From Wenyingzhuangia aestuarii (GTDB lineage Bacteria > Bacteroidota > Bacteroidia > Flavobacteriales > Flavobacteriaceae): DNA of 64,000 bases. A model generated the notes under the pieces. The model was not told the origin of the DNA and made no database searches. It saw only the letters and a list, made by a program, of their open reading frames with translations. The translations under genes were made by a program, and so were the position numbers. Positions within the stretch are counted from its first letter, which is position 1. Each line of letters starts with the position of its first letter. Positions 8,815 to 18,600 of this stretch are shown piece after piece. The stretch lies in assembly GCF_011927765.1 (NCBI RefSeq), contig NZ_JAATJG010000004.1, positions 124,001 to 188,000 on the forward strand. Direction: 5' to 3'.

Positions 8815-9736
8815 CTACGCTAGCATTTCTAACGAATATGCAAAAAAAGAAACCTCTAAAGTAGTTGTAATTCCTGTTCCTTATAAAGGAACTAATACTT
8901 GGCAACAAAACAGTCACAAAGGACCTCAAGCTTTTTTAGAAGCTTCTAATCATATGGAATTGTATGATATAGAAACAGAGTCTGAAGTGTACAAGCAAGG
9001 AATTTATTTAGCTGACGAAGTGGTTGAGAACAACAATCCAGAAGCTATGTCTGCTGCTGTATACGAAAACGTAAAGAGTCATTTAAAAACCAATAAATTT
9101 GTATCTGTAATTGGAGGAGATCACGCAGTGGTAATTGGAGCTATTAAAGCTTTTAATGAGCATTACGAGAACTTAACTGTTTTACAAATAGATGCACAAG
9201 CACGTTTGCACAAAGAGGTTAACGGAGAAAAAGTAAACAGTCAATGTGCTATGTACCATGCAAGTCAGGCTACCAACTTAATTCAGGTTGGAATTAGAAG
9301 CATGGCCAGTATAGAAAAAACCGTATTAGATACTGATAAAGCTTTTTTTGCAAACGAATTAGCTACCGATGATTATTGGATGGAAAACGCTATTGAAGCA
9401 ATGACAGACAATGTGGTTATCTCTTTAAGTTTAGACGGATTAGATCCATCTATTATGCCTGGAGTAGACAAACCTGTACCGGGTGGTTTATTTTGGTACG
9501 AAATTTTAGAATTCTTAAAAAGTGTTTTTGCAGAGAAAAACGTTATTGGAATTAATTTAGTTGGTTTATCTCCTTTAGAAGCAGATAAATCTTCAGAAGC
9601 CTTAGCTGCTAAATTATTCTACAAAATGTTAAGCTATAAATACGAGTTAGAAAAAGAAGATAACTTAGATATTGATGAGAATAGTTTTGCCAAAAGTGAA
9701 AACAAATTTGGTAAATTTAATGATGAAGACGAATAA
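8804..9736 (+). CDS. Agmatinase/arginase-family protein lacking catalytic residues (probable pseudoenzyme)
   Basis: The fold and position are those of agmatinase (SpeB), which turns agmatine into putrescine and urea at a two-manganese site. The family frame is clear: GGDH at 104-107, LDPSIMPG and PVPGG near 213-228. The metal motif DAHxD, however, reads DAQAR (Q132 for His, R134 for Asp), and the second motif DxD reads SLD (S209 for Asp, D211 kept). The HAC motif that carries the proton-shuttle His reads SQC (146-148), and the usual Glu in VELCP is Gly254. H107, D130 and D211 remain. Hydrolysis therefore looks impossible. An acidic tail (281-310) extends past the normal end. It overlaps speA by 11 bp, so a regulatory or scaffolding role for SpeA is plausible but inferred. 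Confidence 0.85.
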   Translation: MKTNYASISNEYAKKETSKVVVIPVPYKGTNTWQQNSHKGPQAFLEASNHMELYDIETESEVYKQGIYLADEVVENNNPEAMSAAVYENVKSHLKTNKFVSVIGGDHAVVIGAIKAFNEHYENLTVLQIDAQARLHKEVNGEKVNSQCAMYHASQATNLIQVGIRSMASIEKTVLDTDKAFFANELATDDYWMENAIEAMTDNVVISLSLDGLDPSIMPGVDKPVPGGLFWYEILEFLKSVFAEKNVIGINLVGLSPLEADKSSEALAAKLFYKMLSYKYELEKEDNLDIDENSFAKSENKFGKFNDEDE

Positions 9737-9779
9737 TAGGTAAACAAACACAACATATCCCATAACATTAACCGTAGTA

Positions 9780-10091
9780 ATGATGAAAAGAATTATTATA
9801 GACCACACAAAAGTTACTGATGAAATTTTAAATATCATTATGGAAGATTATCCTGATGGATATACTGATAGAGATGTTTTAAAATTTAAAAATCATAAAG
9901 GTGAGCAAGTTGAAGCTTTAGAAATTAGACTAAATGATGATATTTATTTGGTAAAAGTTGGAACAAAATTAGACAAAGCTATTGATGCTTTTGTAGAAGA
10001 TGATTCTGATGATGAACCTGTTGACGAACCCAAAGACATTGAAGTTGACGACGACATTATTTCTGAGGATGATTCTGATGACGACAAATAG
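9780..10091 (+). CDS. Small acidic protein of unknown function
   Basis: A 103-residue protein, 43 bp after the SpeB-like gene and before a terminator, so likely the last gene of the speA transcript. Residues 1-72 look folded, with alternating strands and a helix (KRIIIDHTKV, EALEIRLNDDIYLVKVG). Residues 74-103 are almost wholly Asp/Glu. I recall similar short proteins with acidic tails as conserved hypotheticals in Flavobacteriia, but no function is known to me. There are two possible Met starts (9780 and 9783). The acidic tail echoes the acidic tail of the preceding protein. Confidence 0.75.
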   Translation: MMKRIIIDHTKVTDEILNIIMEDYPDGYTDRDVLKFKNHKGEQVEALEIRLNDDIYLVKVGTKLDKAIDAFVEDDSDDEPVDEPKDIEVDDDIISEDDSDDDK

Positions 10092-10100
10092 AAAACAAAA

Positions 10101-10136
10101 ACAGCCTAGTAAATATTTACTAGGCTGTTTTATTTT
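10101..10136 (+). terminator. Bidirectional terminator
   Basis: ACAGCCTAGTAAA and TTTACTAGGCTGT form a stem followed by TTTATTTT. It separates the polyamine cluster from convergent folE. Confidence 0.85.
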
Positions 10137-10170
10137 ATAAAATAAAGAGTTGTTTTTACAACAATTCTTT

Positions 10171-10857
10171 TTAAAATTTAGTTTCTAACTTAATGTAATC
10201 TCTAAATTCTTTTTGCTTATCTACATTTTTAAAAGCACCTCCAAATTCTGCCGTTACGGTAGAACTTTCAATATCTTTTACTCCTCTAGAGTTTACACAT
10301 AAATGTTTTGCATCAATAATACACGCAACATCTTCTGTTCCTAAAGCTCCTTGTAATTCTTTTACAATTTGCCTTGTTAAACGCTCTTGTACCTGAGGCC
10401 TTTTTGCAAAGTGATCTACAATTCTGTTCATTTTAGACAAACCTACAACTGTTCCTTTAGAGATATAAGCAACGTGTGCTCTACCAATAATAGGTAACAA
10501 ATGGTGCTCGCAAGTAGAATAAACAACAATGTTTTTTTCCACTAACATTTCACCATACCTATAGCTATTGCTAAATGTAGATAATCTAGGCCTATTTTTA
10601 GGATTTAACCCTCCAAACAATTCATTAACAAAAGCTTTAGCAACACGTTTTGGTGTTCCTTTTAAACTATCATCTGTTAAATCTAAACCTAAAGTCTCCA
10701 TGATTTCAAGAACATTTCCTTGAATCTTTTCAATCTTTTCCTCATCTGATAACTCAAACGCATCATCACGTAACGGTGTACGCGTTACATCTCCAATGTG
10801 GTTATCACCTATATCATCTATTTCTTCGTAGCTCATTATGTCAATTTCTTGGGACAT
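10171..10857 (-). CDS. folE: GTP cyclohydrolase I
   Basis: Catalyses GTP to 7,8-dihydroneopterin triphosphate, the first step of tetrahydrofolate synthesis. The 228 residues contain the zinc and active-site motif STCEHHLLP, the QVQERLT helix and the HLCVNSRGV segment that supplies the second zinc Cys. An N-terminal extension of about 40 acidic residues precedes the conserved core; the core begins near EKIEKIQ. It lies 25 bp after hisS on the same strand, so the two are probably cotranscribed. Confidence 0.95.
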   Translation of the reverse strand: MSQEIDIMSYEEIDDIGDNHIGDVTRTPLRDDAFELSDEEKIEKIQGNVLEIMETLGLDLTDDSLKGTPKRVAKAFVNELFGGLNPKNRPRLSTFSNSYRYGEMLVEKNIVVYSTCEHHLLPIIGRAHVAYISKGTVVGLSKMNRIVDHFAKRPQVQERLTRQIVKELQGALGTEDVACIIDAKHLCVNSRGVKDIESSTVTAEFGGAFKNVDKQKEFRDYIKLETKF

Positions 10858-10882
10858 ATTTATAAAATTATAAGATGCAAAT

Positions 10883-12259
10883 TTACGAATTAATTATTAC
10901 TTCAAGCAATTCGTTTAACTTATACATCATTTGTTTACCTGACTCCATGTTTTTCACGGTGTACGTATCTTCTTCCATCTCTTTTTCTCCCACTAAAACC
11001 ACAAATGGTATACTTCTTCTGTTGGCATACATCATCTGTTTTTTCATTTTGGCAGCACTTGGATACAATTCTGACTTAATTCCACCTTGTCTTAACTTGG
11101 CTATTGCTTTGGTCGCATATAAAGCCTCATCATTACCAAAGTTGATAAATAAAACATCTGGTCTTGGTTGAGCTACTTCTTTAAATAAGTTTAACTCCTC
11201 TAGCACCAAATAAATTCTATCTAATCCAAACGAAATTCCAACTCCACTCATATCTTTTAAACCAAAGATTCCTGTTAAGTCGTCATAACGTCCACCTCCA
11301 CCAATAGATCCCATTTTTACACCTTCTGGTGCTCCAACTTCAAAAATAGCTCCCGTGTAATAGTTTAACCCTCTGGCCAAAGTTACATCTAAAGTTAAAC
11401 TTGCTGTCTGTAATCCTATTGCTTCTATATTATCAATAATAAATCTTAATTCTTCTACACCTTTAGTTCCCTCTTCCGAAGTTGCTAACATTTCTTGGAG
11501 TTGATTTAATTTTTCTTGATTGGTTCCTGTAAAAGAAAATAAAGGAGCTACTTTTTCTATAGCCTCTTCAGAAATTCCTTTTCCAATCATTTCTTTAGTA
11601 ACACCTTCTTTTCCAATTTTATCTAACTTATCTAAAGCTACGGTAAAGTCAATCAACTTATCACTTGCTCCAATAATTTCAGCAATTCCTGATAAAATTT
11701 TACGGTTATTCATTTTAATTGAAACACCTTCTAAACCTAATTTAGAAAATACCGTATCATATAATTGAATAAAGTCTATTTCCTGCCATAAAGAATCACT
11801 TCCCACAACATCTGCATCACACTGGTAAAACTCTCTAAAACGACCTTTCTGAGGTCTATCAGCTCTCCAAACAGGTTGAATTTGATATCTCTTAAACGGA
11901 AATTCAATTTCGTTTTGATGCTGTACTACATAACGAGCAAAAGGTACGGTTAAATCGTAACGCAATGCTTTTTCAGAAATGGTACTAATCAACTTCTGAC
12001 TATCTTTGTTTTCTAACAAAGTAGCATCTGCTTTTCCTAAATAATCCCCCGAGTTTAGTATTTTAAAAATCAAACGATCTCCTTCTTCTCCATACTTCCC
12101 CATTAGGGTTTGTAAGTTTTCAAAAGACGGAGTTTCTATAGATTGAAATCCAAATGTTTGAAATACCGATTTAATTGTAGAAAAAATATAATCTCTTTTT
12201 GCTACTTCTACCGGTGAAAAATCTCTAGTTCCTTTAGGAATACTTGGTTTCTGTGCCAT
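10883..12259 (-). CDS. hisS: Histidyl-tRNA synthetase
   Basis: A class II aminoacyl-tRNA synthetase that charges tRNA-His. Of 458 residues, the N-terminal catalytic core shows PKGTRDF, the motif-2 region [13 protein letters not shown] and [17 protein letters not shown], and the histidine-binding segments [12 protein letters not shown] and GGGGRYDDL. The C-terminal anticodon-binding domain covers about the last 95 residues. The start is the Met before AQKPSIPKG, 26 bp after a -7 box. It is upstream of folE in one apparent operon. Confidence 0.96.
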   Translation of the reverse strand: MAQKPSIPKGTRDFSPVEVAKRDYIFSTIKSVFQTFGFQSIETPSFENLQTLMGKYGEEGDRLIFKILNSGDYLGKADATLLENKDSQKLISTISEKALRYDLTVPFARYVVQHQNEIEFPFKRYQIQPVWRADRPQKGRFREFYQCDADVVGSDSLWQEIDFIQLYDTVFSKLGLEGVSIKMNNRKILSGIAEIIGASDKLIDFTVALDKLDKIGKEGVTKEMIGKGISEEAIEKVAPLFSFTGTNQEKLNQLQEMLATSEEGTKGVEELRFIIDNIEAIGLQTASLTLDVTLARGLNYYTGAIFEVGAPEGVKMGSIGGGGRYDDLTGIFGLKDMSGVGISFGLDRIYLVLEELNLFKEVAQPRPDVLFINFGNDEALYATKAIAKLRQGGIKSELYPSAAKMKKQMMYANRRSIPFVVLVGEKEMEEDTYTVKNMESGKQMMYKLNELLEVIINS

Positions 12260-12284
12260 TTAGGTGCTTATTTTTTAGAAAGCA

Positions 12285-12292
12285 CAAATATA
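12285..12292 (-). promoter_or_regulatory. -7 box of hisS-folE
   Basis: On the minus strand this reads TATATTTG, a perfect TAnnTTTG, 25 bp before the hisS ATG. Confidence 0.5.
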
Positions 12293-12342
12293 AATAAACT
12301 ACCGCCTATTTTATCTATAATTCACCAGCTATTTCTAGCTAC

Positions 12343-12378
12343 AAAAAAAGCATCTGTAAAAAATTACAGATGCTTTTT
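12343..12378 (-). terminator. Terminator of the 1024-residue T9SS protein gene
   Basis: AGCATCTGTAA and TTACAGATGCT form the stem within A and T runs. The same stem follows the neighbouring paralogue at 15590-15619. Confidence 0.85.
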
Positions 12379-12401
12379 AAATTTTATAGATGGCTATGTC
12401 T

Positions 12402-15400
12402 TTATAAAAACATTTTTTTTACTAAAACTCCTTCTTTACTTTCTATTTTTAGAATGATAATCTTAGAAGAAATTCCAAAAACATCAATGGAACTGGAGTT
12501 AGATGTTTTTACTGTTTTACCTGTAAAATCAATAATACTTAATCCTGTAATATTATATTCATCAGAAGAAACTGTAATTGTTTTTTGATGAACTTGCACA
12601 TTTACTTTACTGGCATTTATCTTTTTGGTTGATAATTCTTTATCCTGTTTAAAAATCAAAGAGAATCTATCATTATAGACACCTGAAGTTAATGTTTTAT
12701 TTACTTTTTGATTTTTTAACGACTCGCTAGTTGCTAACTCTTTGTCTTTTAAAAAGACTTCTTCATCAATATTGTTAGTACCGTCTAGCATAAACGCTAC
12801 GTTACTGTCTTTTTCTAACACAACCTTTAAAGGAATTTCTGTTTCTTCGGACAAACTACCTGCACTAGCTAAAACATATTTATTTTTGTTGTGTTCTATA
12901 TAAATATCTGTAGGATTTTCATCGTACAGTTCTGCATAATACCCTGGTTTACGATCTCCAAAACTATTTCCCTCTTTAAAGTTAACACCTATTTGTCTGT
13001 GGAATTTTGTAGCATCATCTACATTAAATTCAAATCCTAATCTTAAAGATGTGGTTTCATTTTGAGGTACAGGTTCCTCAGAAACAACAGGAGAACTTCC
13101 TGTTTCATTCTCTAATTCTGCTAGTAAAGATTCTAAATCATCACTACTTTCTTTTGTTTTTAATGTTTTTAATTTTGCTGTTTTAAAGAATTTTGAAGCA
13201 CTTCCTATTTTTCGAATTACTCTTTGAGAATTCTTAAACTGAATTTTTCCTTTGATATCAGTTGGAGTACTTACCATAAACCCTTGTCCTACGGGAATAT
13301 ATCTTGTAGGTATTTTTCCTTCAAACTTTTCTCCATTTACAGTTACCGAAGCTGCAACTCCTCCTCCATATCTGGTATAAACTCCGTATCCTCCTTGATA
13401 TTCTACCGTATAATGACTTTTACTTTTATCTTCGTAAAAGTACAAAGCATCTACAATATTACTATTATCGTCTAAAAATTTATTAGCATCCAAAGCACTA
13501 GGATAAGGGTTTCCTAACAAGCTAGTAGAATAACTACTTACTGTAAATTCATAATCTCCACTATTGGGAATTCCTTTGGCTACATAAGTTTGTGCCAACG
13601 TACCTGGTTCTTTAATAGCTAATCCTTGACCAATAGGAACAGCTCCTGTACTTCTCTCCATTTTCCAACTTCCATTGTTAAAATAGCTATTCATCCATTC
13701 AGTACTCATGGTTGTTTTGCTACTTTCTTGCACTCCGTCAGATTCCTTATCATCATAATAAAAGTTTGTTCCCAATAAGGGACTTATTCTTCCATCCTTT
13801 AAACTTTCTGAGAATGAATAATTTAATTTATTTTGACTTACAGGAGAACTTATATAACTATATGAATATATATTTTTAGCTGGTGGTGTAAAAGAAATAT
13901 AAAAATTTGTTCCGGAGTTTTTATTTTCTCCAGAATGTGTTTGTATCAACTGACTACCGTCGGCCAAAATTAGTAAAGAATTTCTATCAGAATCAGCTAT
14001 TACCACTTCTCCTTTAACCGTAACATTTGCTCCTGTTAAAATTAAACCTCCCCCGTATTGAATTTCTAATTTACTTGTACTAAAATCATTAAAAGACCTT
14101 GCAAGTCCTCTTTTAATTACAACATGAGAAAAAACATCTGAATCTGTTGGTTCCTTAGGACTCCATCCTCCATTACGGCTATCATACACATAAGTAATAG
14201 GGTACTGAAAAGTAAAATAATCTGCATCTTGTAAATCTACCCCTGTAAAAGTTGCCACTCCATTGGCAATACTAGCTGTATAAATATGATCTACAGTTTC
14301 AAAACCAGACTTAGATGAAACTAACATTTTAAAATCTGTTGGAGCTTTATCTGTTCCAAAATCTAAATCTGATAATTTGACACTTACCGTAACTGTACCT
14401 ATATCTGCTTTATTATTTCCATTAGAGGTTCTTGATGAGGCAGCCCAAACAGCATTTAATCTTTTTGCTCCTGACACTTCTTCAAAAGAATAATCGTTTA
14501 TTTTATTTTTCCCCCATATTAAATACTCATTTTTATCTAAATCACTAGGGTTACTTACTGCTATAATTCCTGTTCCTTTAGCAGAAGTACGAGAGTTATT
14601 ATTGGTGTCTTTACCAATACCTGCAACATCATAATCATATCCTATATCATCACCTTTGTATACATCGTTAGCCTCTAAATCTATATCATATTTTGCTGAT
14701 AAATAATTTTCTATTAAAATTTTATCTACAATCTCAGCATCAAAATCTTCTCTAGAATGAATTACTTCATAAATATTTTGCTTTATAGCTTTATTATGGG
14801 AAGTTCTATAATAATCCAAATCTCCAAACATAATACTCATATTTGAAGTCCATTTAAAATGATTGGAGTCTGAAATACTTGTTGTTGACTCTAAGGCACC
14901 GTTTTTATAAATTTTTAATTTATTATCAGCTGTTCTGCTAATAAAAGTTATGGTTGGTTTTAAATACTCTTTTACTTTTCCAAAAGAGTATTTTTTTGGA
15001 GAACCACTTGGAAAGTTAAATTCAAAATTCTTTCTGTTAGTACTTACTGATAATTCGTAACCACCGTTGGTTGAAAAAACTCTTCTTCCTTTAGCTGGAT
15101 TGGATTCATTACTATTCCATACTAAAATAATAGTATGTGTACTTTGACTTATTTGTCCGTTAATAGGATCACTATATAATTTTTCTGCTTTGTTATCAAA
15201 AACAATAGCAGGCATACCGTTAGTATTATTTGCTTCAAATTTAGGAGTTTTGCTGGGACCATGCGGTGTATACAAGTTTCCCTTTCCTGACAAGTCAGAC
15301 CATTGAAGTCCTACACTGTTAAGATTACTAATATCTACATCTTTGTCTGCTCTTAACCAAATCATATAATCTGAACCGTTTGAGGCAGTAGAACCTACAC

Positions 15401-15476
15401 CTCCTGGACCTAAGTCTTGAGCACGAACACCTATTACCATTAAAAGAAACATACTTATACTTAGAAAAAACTTCAT
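12402..15476 (-). CDS. Large secreted protein with T9SS C-terminal sorting-like domain (paralogue 1)
   Basis: 1024 residues with a signal peptide (1-19, ending VRAQ). A module starts at GPGGVG (about 23) and continues YMIWLRADKDV...WSDLSGKGN, a pattern I associate with LamG-like lectin modules. At about 255-340 it has ENYLSAKYDIDL, YDVAGIGKD and AKGTGIIAVSNPSDLDKNEYLIWG. A long Ser/Asn/Gly-rich beta region follows. The last about 75 residues (ITVSSDEYNITGLSIIDF, GVLVKKMFL) match a T9SS type A sorting domain in shape, though the usual YPNP opening is absent. It would be exported across the outer membrane and possibly anchored. A second, larger paralogue lies immediately upstream. The role is unknown; an adhesin or polysaccharide-binding protein is a guess. 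Confidence 0.85.
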   Translation of the reverse strand: MKFFLSISMFLLMVIGVRAQDLGPGGVGSTASNGSDYMIWLRADKDVDISNLNSVGLQWSDLSGKGNLYTPHGPSKTPKFEANNTNGMPAIVFDNKAEKLYSDPINGQISQSTHTIILVWNSNESNPAKGRRVFSTNGGYELSVSTNRKNFEFNFPSGSPKKYSFGKVKEYLKPTITFISRTADNKLKIYKNGALESTTSISDSNHFKWTSNMSIMFGDLDYYRTSHNKAIKQNIYEVIHSREDFDAEIVDKILIENYLSAKYDIDLEANDVYKGDDIGYDYDVAGIGKDTNNNSRTSAKGTGIIAVSNPSDLDKNEYLIWGKNKINDYSFEEVSGAKRLNAVWAASSRTSNGNNKADIGTVTVSVKLSDLDFGTDKAPTDFKMLVSSKSGFETVDHIYTASIANGVATFTGVDLQDADYFTFQYPITYVYDSRNGGWSPKEPTDSDVFSHVVIKRGLARSFNDFSTSKLEIQYGGGLILTGANVTVKGEVVIADSDRNSLLILADGSQLIQTHSGENKNSGTNFYISFTPPAKNIYSYSYISSPVSQNKLNYSFSESLKDGRISPLLGTNFYYDDKESDGVQESSKTTMSTEWMNSYFNNGSWKMERSTGAVPIGQGLAIKEPGTLAQTYVAKGIPNSGDYEFTVSSYSTSLLGNPYPSALDANKFLDDNSNIVDALYFYEDKSKSHYTVEYQGGYGVYTRYGGGVAASVTVNGEKFEGKIPTRYIPVGQGFMVSTPTDIKGKIQFKNSQRVIRKIGSASKFFKTAKLKTLKTKESSDDLESLLAELENETGSSPVVSEEPVPQNETTSLRLGFEFNVDDATKFHRQIGVNFKEGNSFGDRKPGYYAELYDENPTDIYIEHNKNKYVLASAGSLSEETEIPLKVVLEKDSNVAFMLDGTNNIDEEVFLKDKELATSESLKNQKVNKTLTSGVYNDRFSLIFKQDKELSTKKINASKVNVQVHQKTITVSSDEYNITGLSIIDFTGKTVKTSNSSSIDVFGISSKIIILKIESKEGVLVKKMFL

Positions 15477-15498
15477 TCTTATTAATTTTTTGTCAATG

Positions 15499-15528
15499 CA
15501 AAAGTACTAAAAAGATAACATTTATCAA
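15499..15528 (-). promoter_or_regulatory. Promoter of T9SS paralogue 1
   Basis: On the minus strand: TTG (15526-15528), 19-bp spacer, then TACTTTTG (15499-15506), 22 bp before the ATG. Both elements fit the Bacteroidota consensus. Confidence 0.6.
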
Positions 15529-15542
15529 TATTAAATAAACTT

Positions 15543-15552
15543 AACATATGTT
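15543..15552. promoter_or_regulatory. Palindrome AACATATGTT upstream of T9SS paralogue 1
   Basis: A perfect 10-bp palindrome 37 bp upstream of the -7 box. The same palindrome occurs twice upstream of the adjacent paralogue and I saw it nowhere else in the window, so it may be a shared operator. Confidence 0.4.
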
Positions 15553-15587
15553 GCTTTCTGCAAAAAAAAAGAATACTACCTATATAA

Positions 15588-15621
15588 AAAAAAGCATCTG
15601 TAAAATTACAGATGCTTTTGA
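15588..15621 (-). terminator. Terminator of T9SS paralogue 2 gene
   Basis: AAAAGCATCTGTAA and TTACAGATGCTTTT form a 14-bp stem, nearly the same as the terminator after paralogue 1. Confidence 0.85.
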
Positions 15622-15642
15622 TTTTTAAATATTTAAGAAAAT

Positions 15643-18600
15643 TTATATGGATATTTTTTTTATTAAAACTCCTTGTTTACTTTCTACTTTTAATATAATC
15701 ATATTAGAAGATACTCCCGAAATATTGATTGAGTTGGTATTAGACGTTTTAATCGTTTTACCTGTAAAATCAATAATACTTAATCCTGTAATATTATATT
15801 CATCAGAAGAAACTGTAATTATTTTTTGATAAACTTGCACATTTACTTTATTGGCATTTATTTTTTTAGTTGATAATGCTTCATCCTGTTGAAAGGTTAA
15901 AGAGAATCTATCATTATAAACACCTGAAGTTAATGTTTTTGTAATCACATTTCCTTTTAAAGGTAATGTTGTTTCCTCTACATTATCTTTTAAATACACT
16001 TCATCAACTCCCTCGCTATCATCTAACATAAACGACACCTCTTTATCTTCGTCTAAAACAACTTTGATCGGAATTTCTGTTTCTTCTGAAATTGCAGAAG
16101 CACTAGCCAATACATATTTTTTACCTCCTGCTTCTATAAATGCATCTTTTCCTCTTTCATCAAACAAACCTGCATCGTATCCAAAATCAAATGTTTCTAA
16201 ATCATTTCCTTCTTTAAAACTTACACCTATTTGTCTGTGATATAAATTATTATTTACTTCCATTTCAACTCCTAAACGGATTGATGGCAAAACATCTCTG
16301 TTTTTTTCTAAATTCTTTAAACTGTTTTGCTTAAAAAACACAGATGAATTTCCTAATACTGCCGACACTCTTTGTGAATTCTTAAACACAACAGAAGTAG
16401 TCGTCGCTCCAGGAACATCTTCTTCTATGGACACAAAGAAACCTTGTCCTACAGGTATATTTACTTCTGGAGTTATTGTCCCTGCAAAAGAACCACCATT
16501 ATAAGCAGTAGAAGAAGCCGCAACTCCACCTCCGTTTAAGGTGTACACAGCATACCCTGCTTGATAATCTTCGGAATAATGATTGATACTTTGATCTTCA
16601 TAAAAATACAAGGCATCTACACTAGAATTGTCTGTTAAAAATATATCTGAATTTAATGCACTTGGATATGGGTTTCCTAATAAAGCTACCGAATTTTCTG
16701 CCACAGTAAAACTATATTCTCCTGCATTAGGAATTCCTTTAGAAATATAAGTTTGCGCTGTAGTTCCTGGCTCCTTAATAGTAAAACCTAATCCTGTAGC
16801 AACGTTGCTAGATGGTGACTGTAGTACAAAACCTGAAGCAACACTCGGATAGGTATGCAACCACTCTTCACTTAAAGTTGTAGAACTCGCTGACTGAACA
16901 CCATCACTGTTTACATCATCAAAAACAAAATTAGCTCCATCGTTTGTTATTGTTAATGCATTAGAACCTCTACCATCCTTTATGTTGGTACTAAAATTAT
17001 AGGTAGTCCCATTACTTGCTGATGGACTTATATACGAGAACGAATACACATTTTTTGCTGGGGTTGTAAACTGATTGTAGAAACCAGAACCTGTATTAGG
17101 ATTGGTTGTTATCAATCCGTTAGGATCTTGTACCAATTGAGCCGTACCTAACATTTTAAGTTTTCCGCTAGTATTTAATGTTATTCCTTTTGTAACTGTT
17201 AATGTTCTTGCTGTAGCCATCGCTAAAACACTGCTATTTGCAACATTCACTGAATTTACTTCTACATCGTTATTTACAGTAACACTTCCACTCACTACTC
17301 TTAAATCAAAACAATCATCACTTGTATTGGGTGCGCTAGAACCAGATCTAGAAGCTAAGGGATGATTCCAAGAACCATCATACACAATAGTATTAGCCAA
17401 TTGCAATGTAAAATAATCTTCATCTGCAAAATCAACACCTGTTGCACTTATTTTTCCATCAGATAAAGTCATTTCAATTTGTTGTGATGGTGAACTAAAA
17501 TCTGAGTTGTTATCGATAATCAACACATAATTTACACAACCATCAGACACATCTGTAGTAATATTTAAATCCGATGCTGTAAAGCTAACATCTACAGTTC
17601 CTACACTTCCACCACTTTCATCAACTCTCCATTTAGTTGTTAGTCTGTCTACATAATTACTAGAGGTTAGTGTATTAAAGCTAAATGTTGAGTTAATCTC
17701 ATCACAAGCCCATAACATATATTCCCCAACATCTAAATCAGAGGCATTCTTTATTCTAACAGGCCCTGTTCCTTTAGCATCTAAATTATAGTCAGTAGCT
17801 GTCTCTCTACCAATACCAGCCAAATGATGATCAAATAAACCAGAACCATTATCGTAGCTATATTTATCATTAGAGCTTAAACTAATATTATACTTGGCAC
17901 TTAAATAGTTATGTAATATTATTTTTTGAGTTTCGTTAATATTTTTGTTAAACATTAACACCTCTGCTAAGTCTAATCCTAAAAACTTACCGTTACCTCT
18001 ATTTACACCTAGCTTAATATTATTAAAGCCAGCCATATTTGTTGCGTTTGTTAAAGATGTTCCTGTTTGTTGAGAAACTCCATCAATATAAGTATCAAGT
18101 GTATTGTCTAGATTTCTACTAAATCCTAAAATATTATTAGATTCTGTAAAAGAATAGTCTCCTAAGCTTATATTACCTGAACCAACTGATTTTATATAAA
18201 AATTAGCATCATTAGAATATGATATTTGAAGAGAACCACTATTACTTCCATTACTATTTGAAAACAAAGAGGCATTACCTTCTTTAGCTTCATTGTTTTT
18301 CCAGACAAAATACATATCGTAAGAACTGTCTGTAAAATCATTGATATCAAAAATCATAGCATCTGCAACACCATCTAAGGTTAACACATCATAATTATTA
18401 ATTTGATTCGCTCCAAATTCTGGATTGGTAGAATTAGGTGTTAATGAATAAGTACTTACACCATTATGCAAATAACCCGATTGATCTGCCCAAGCAGTAA
18501 TCTCTCCTGACGAAGACGTTACTCCTGTATCTGGTCGTAACCACATATACATAGCACCTCCATCTACAGAACCAATTCCTCCGGGTCCTTCAAAACCAGC

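Noticed and set aside
12370-15829. Two similar short plus-strand ORFs at 12370-12588 and 15647-15829
   Set aside because: They resemble each other only because they are antisense to the two near-identical C-terminal domains of the T9SS paralogues.
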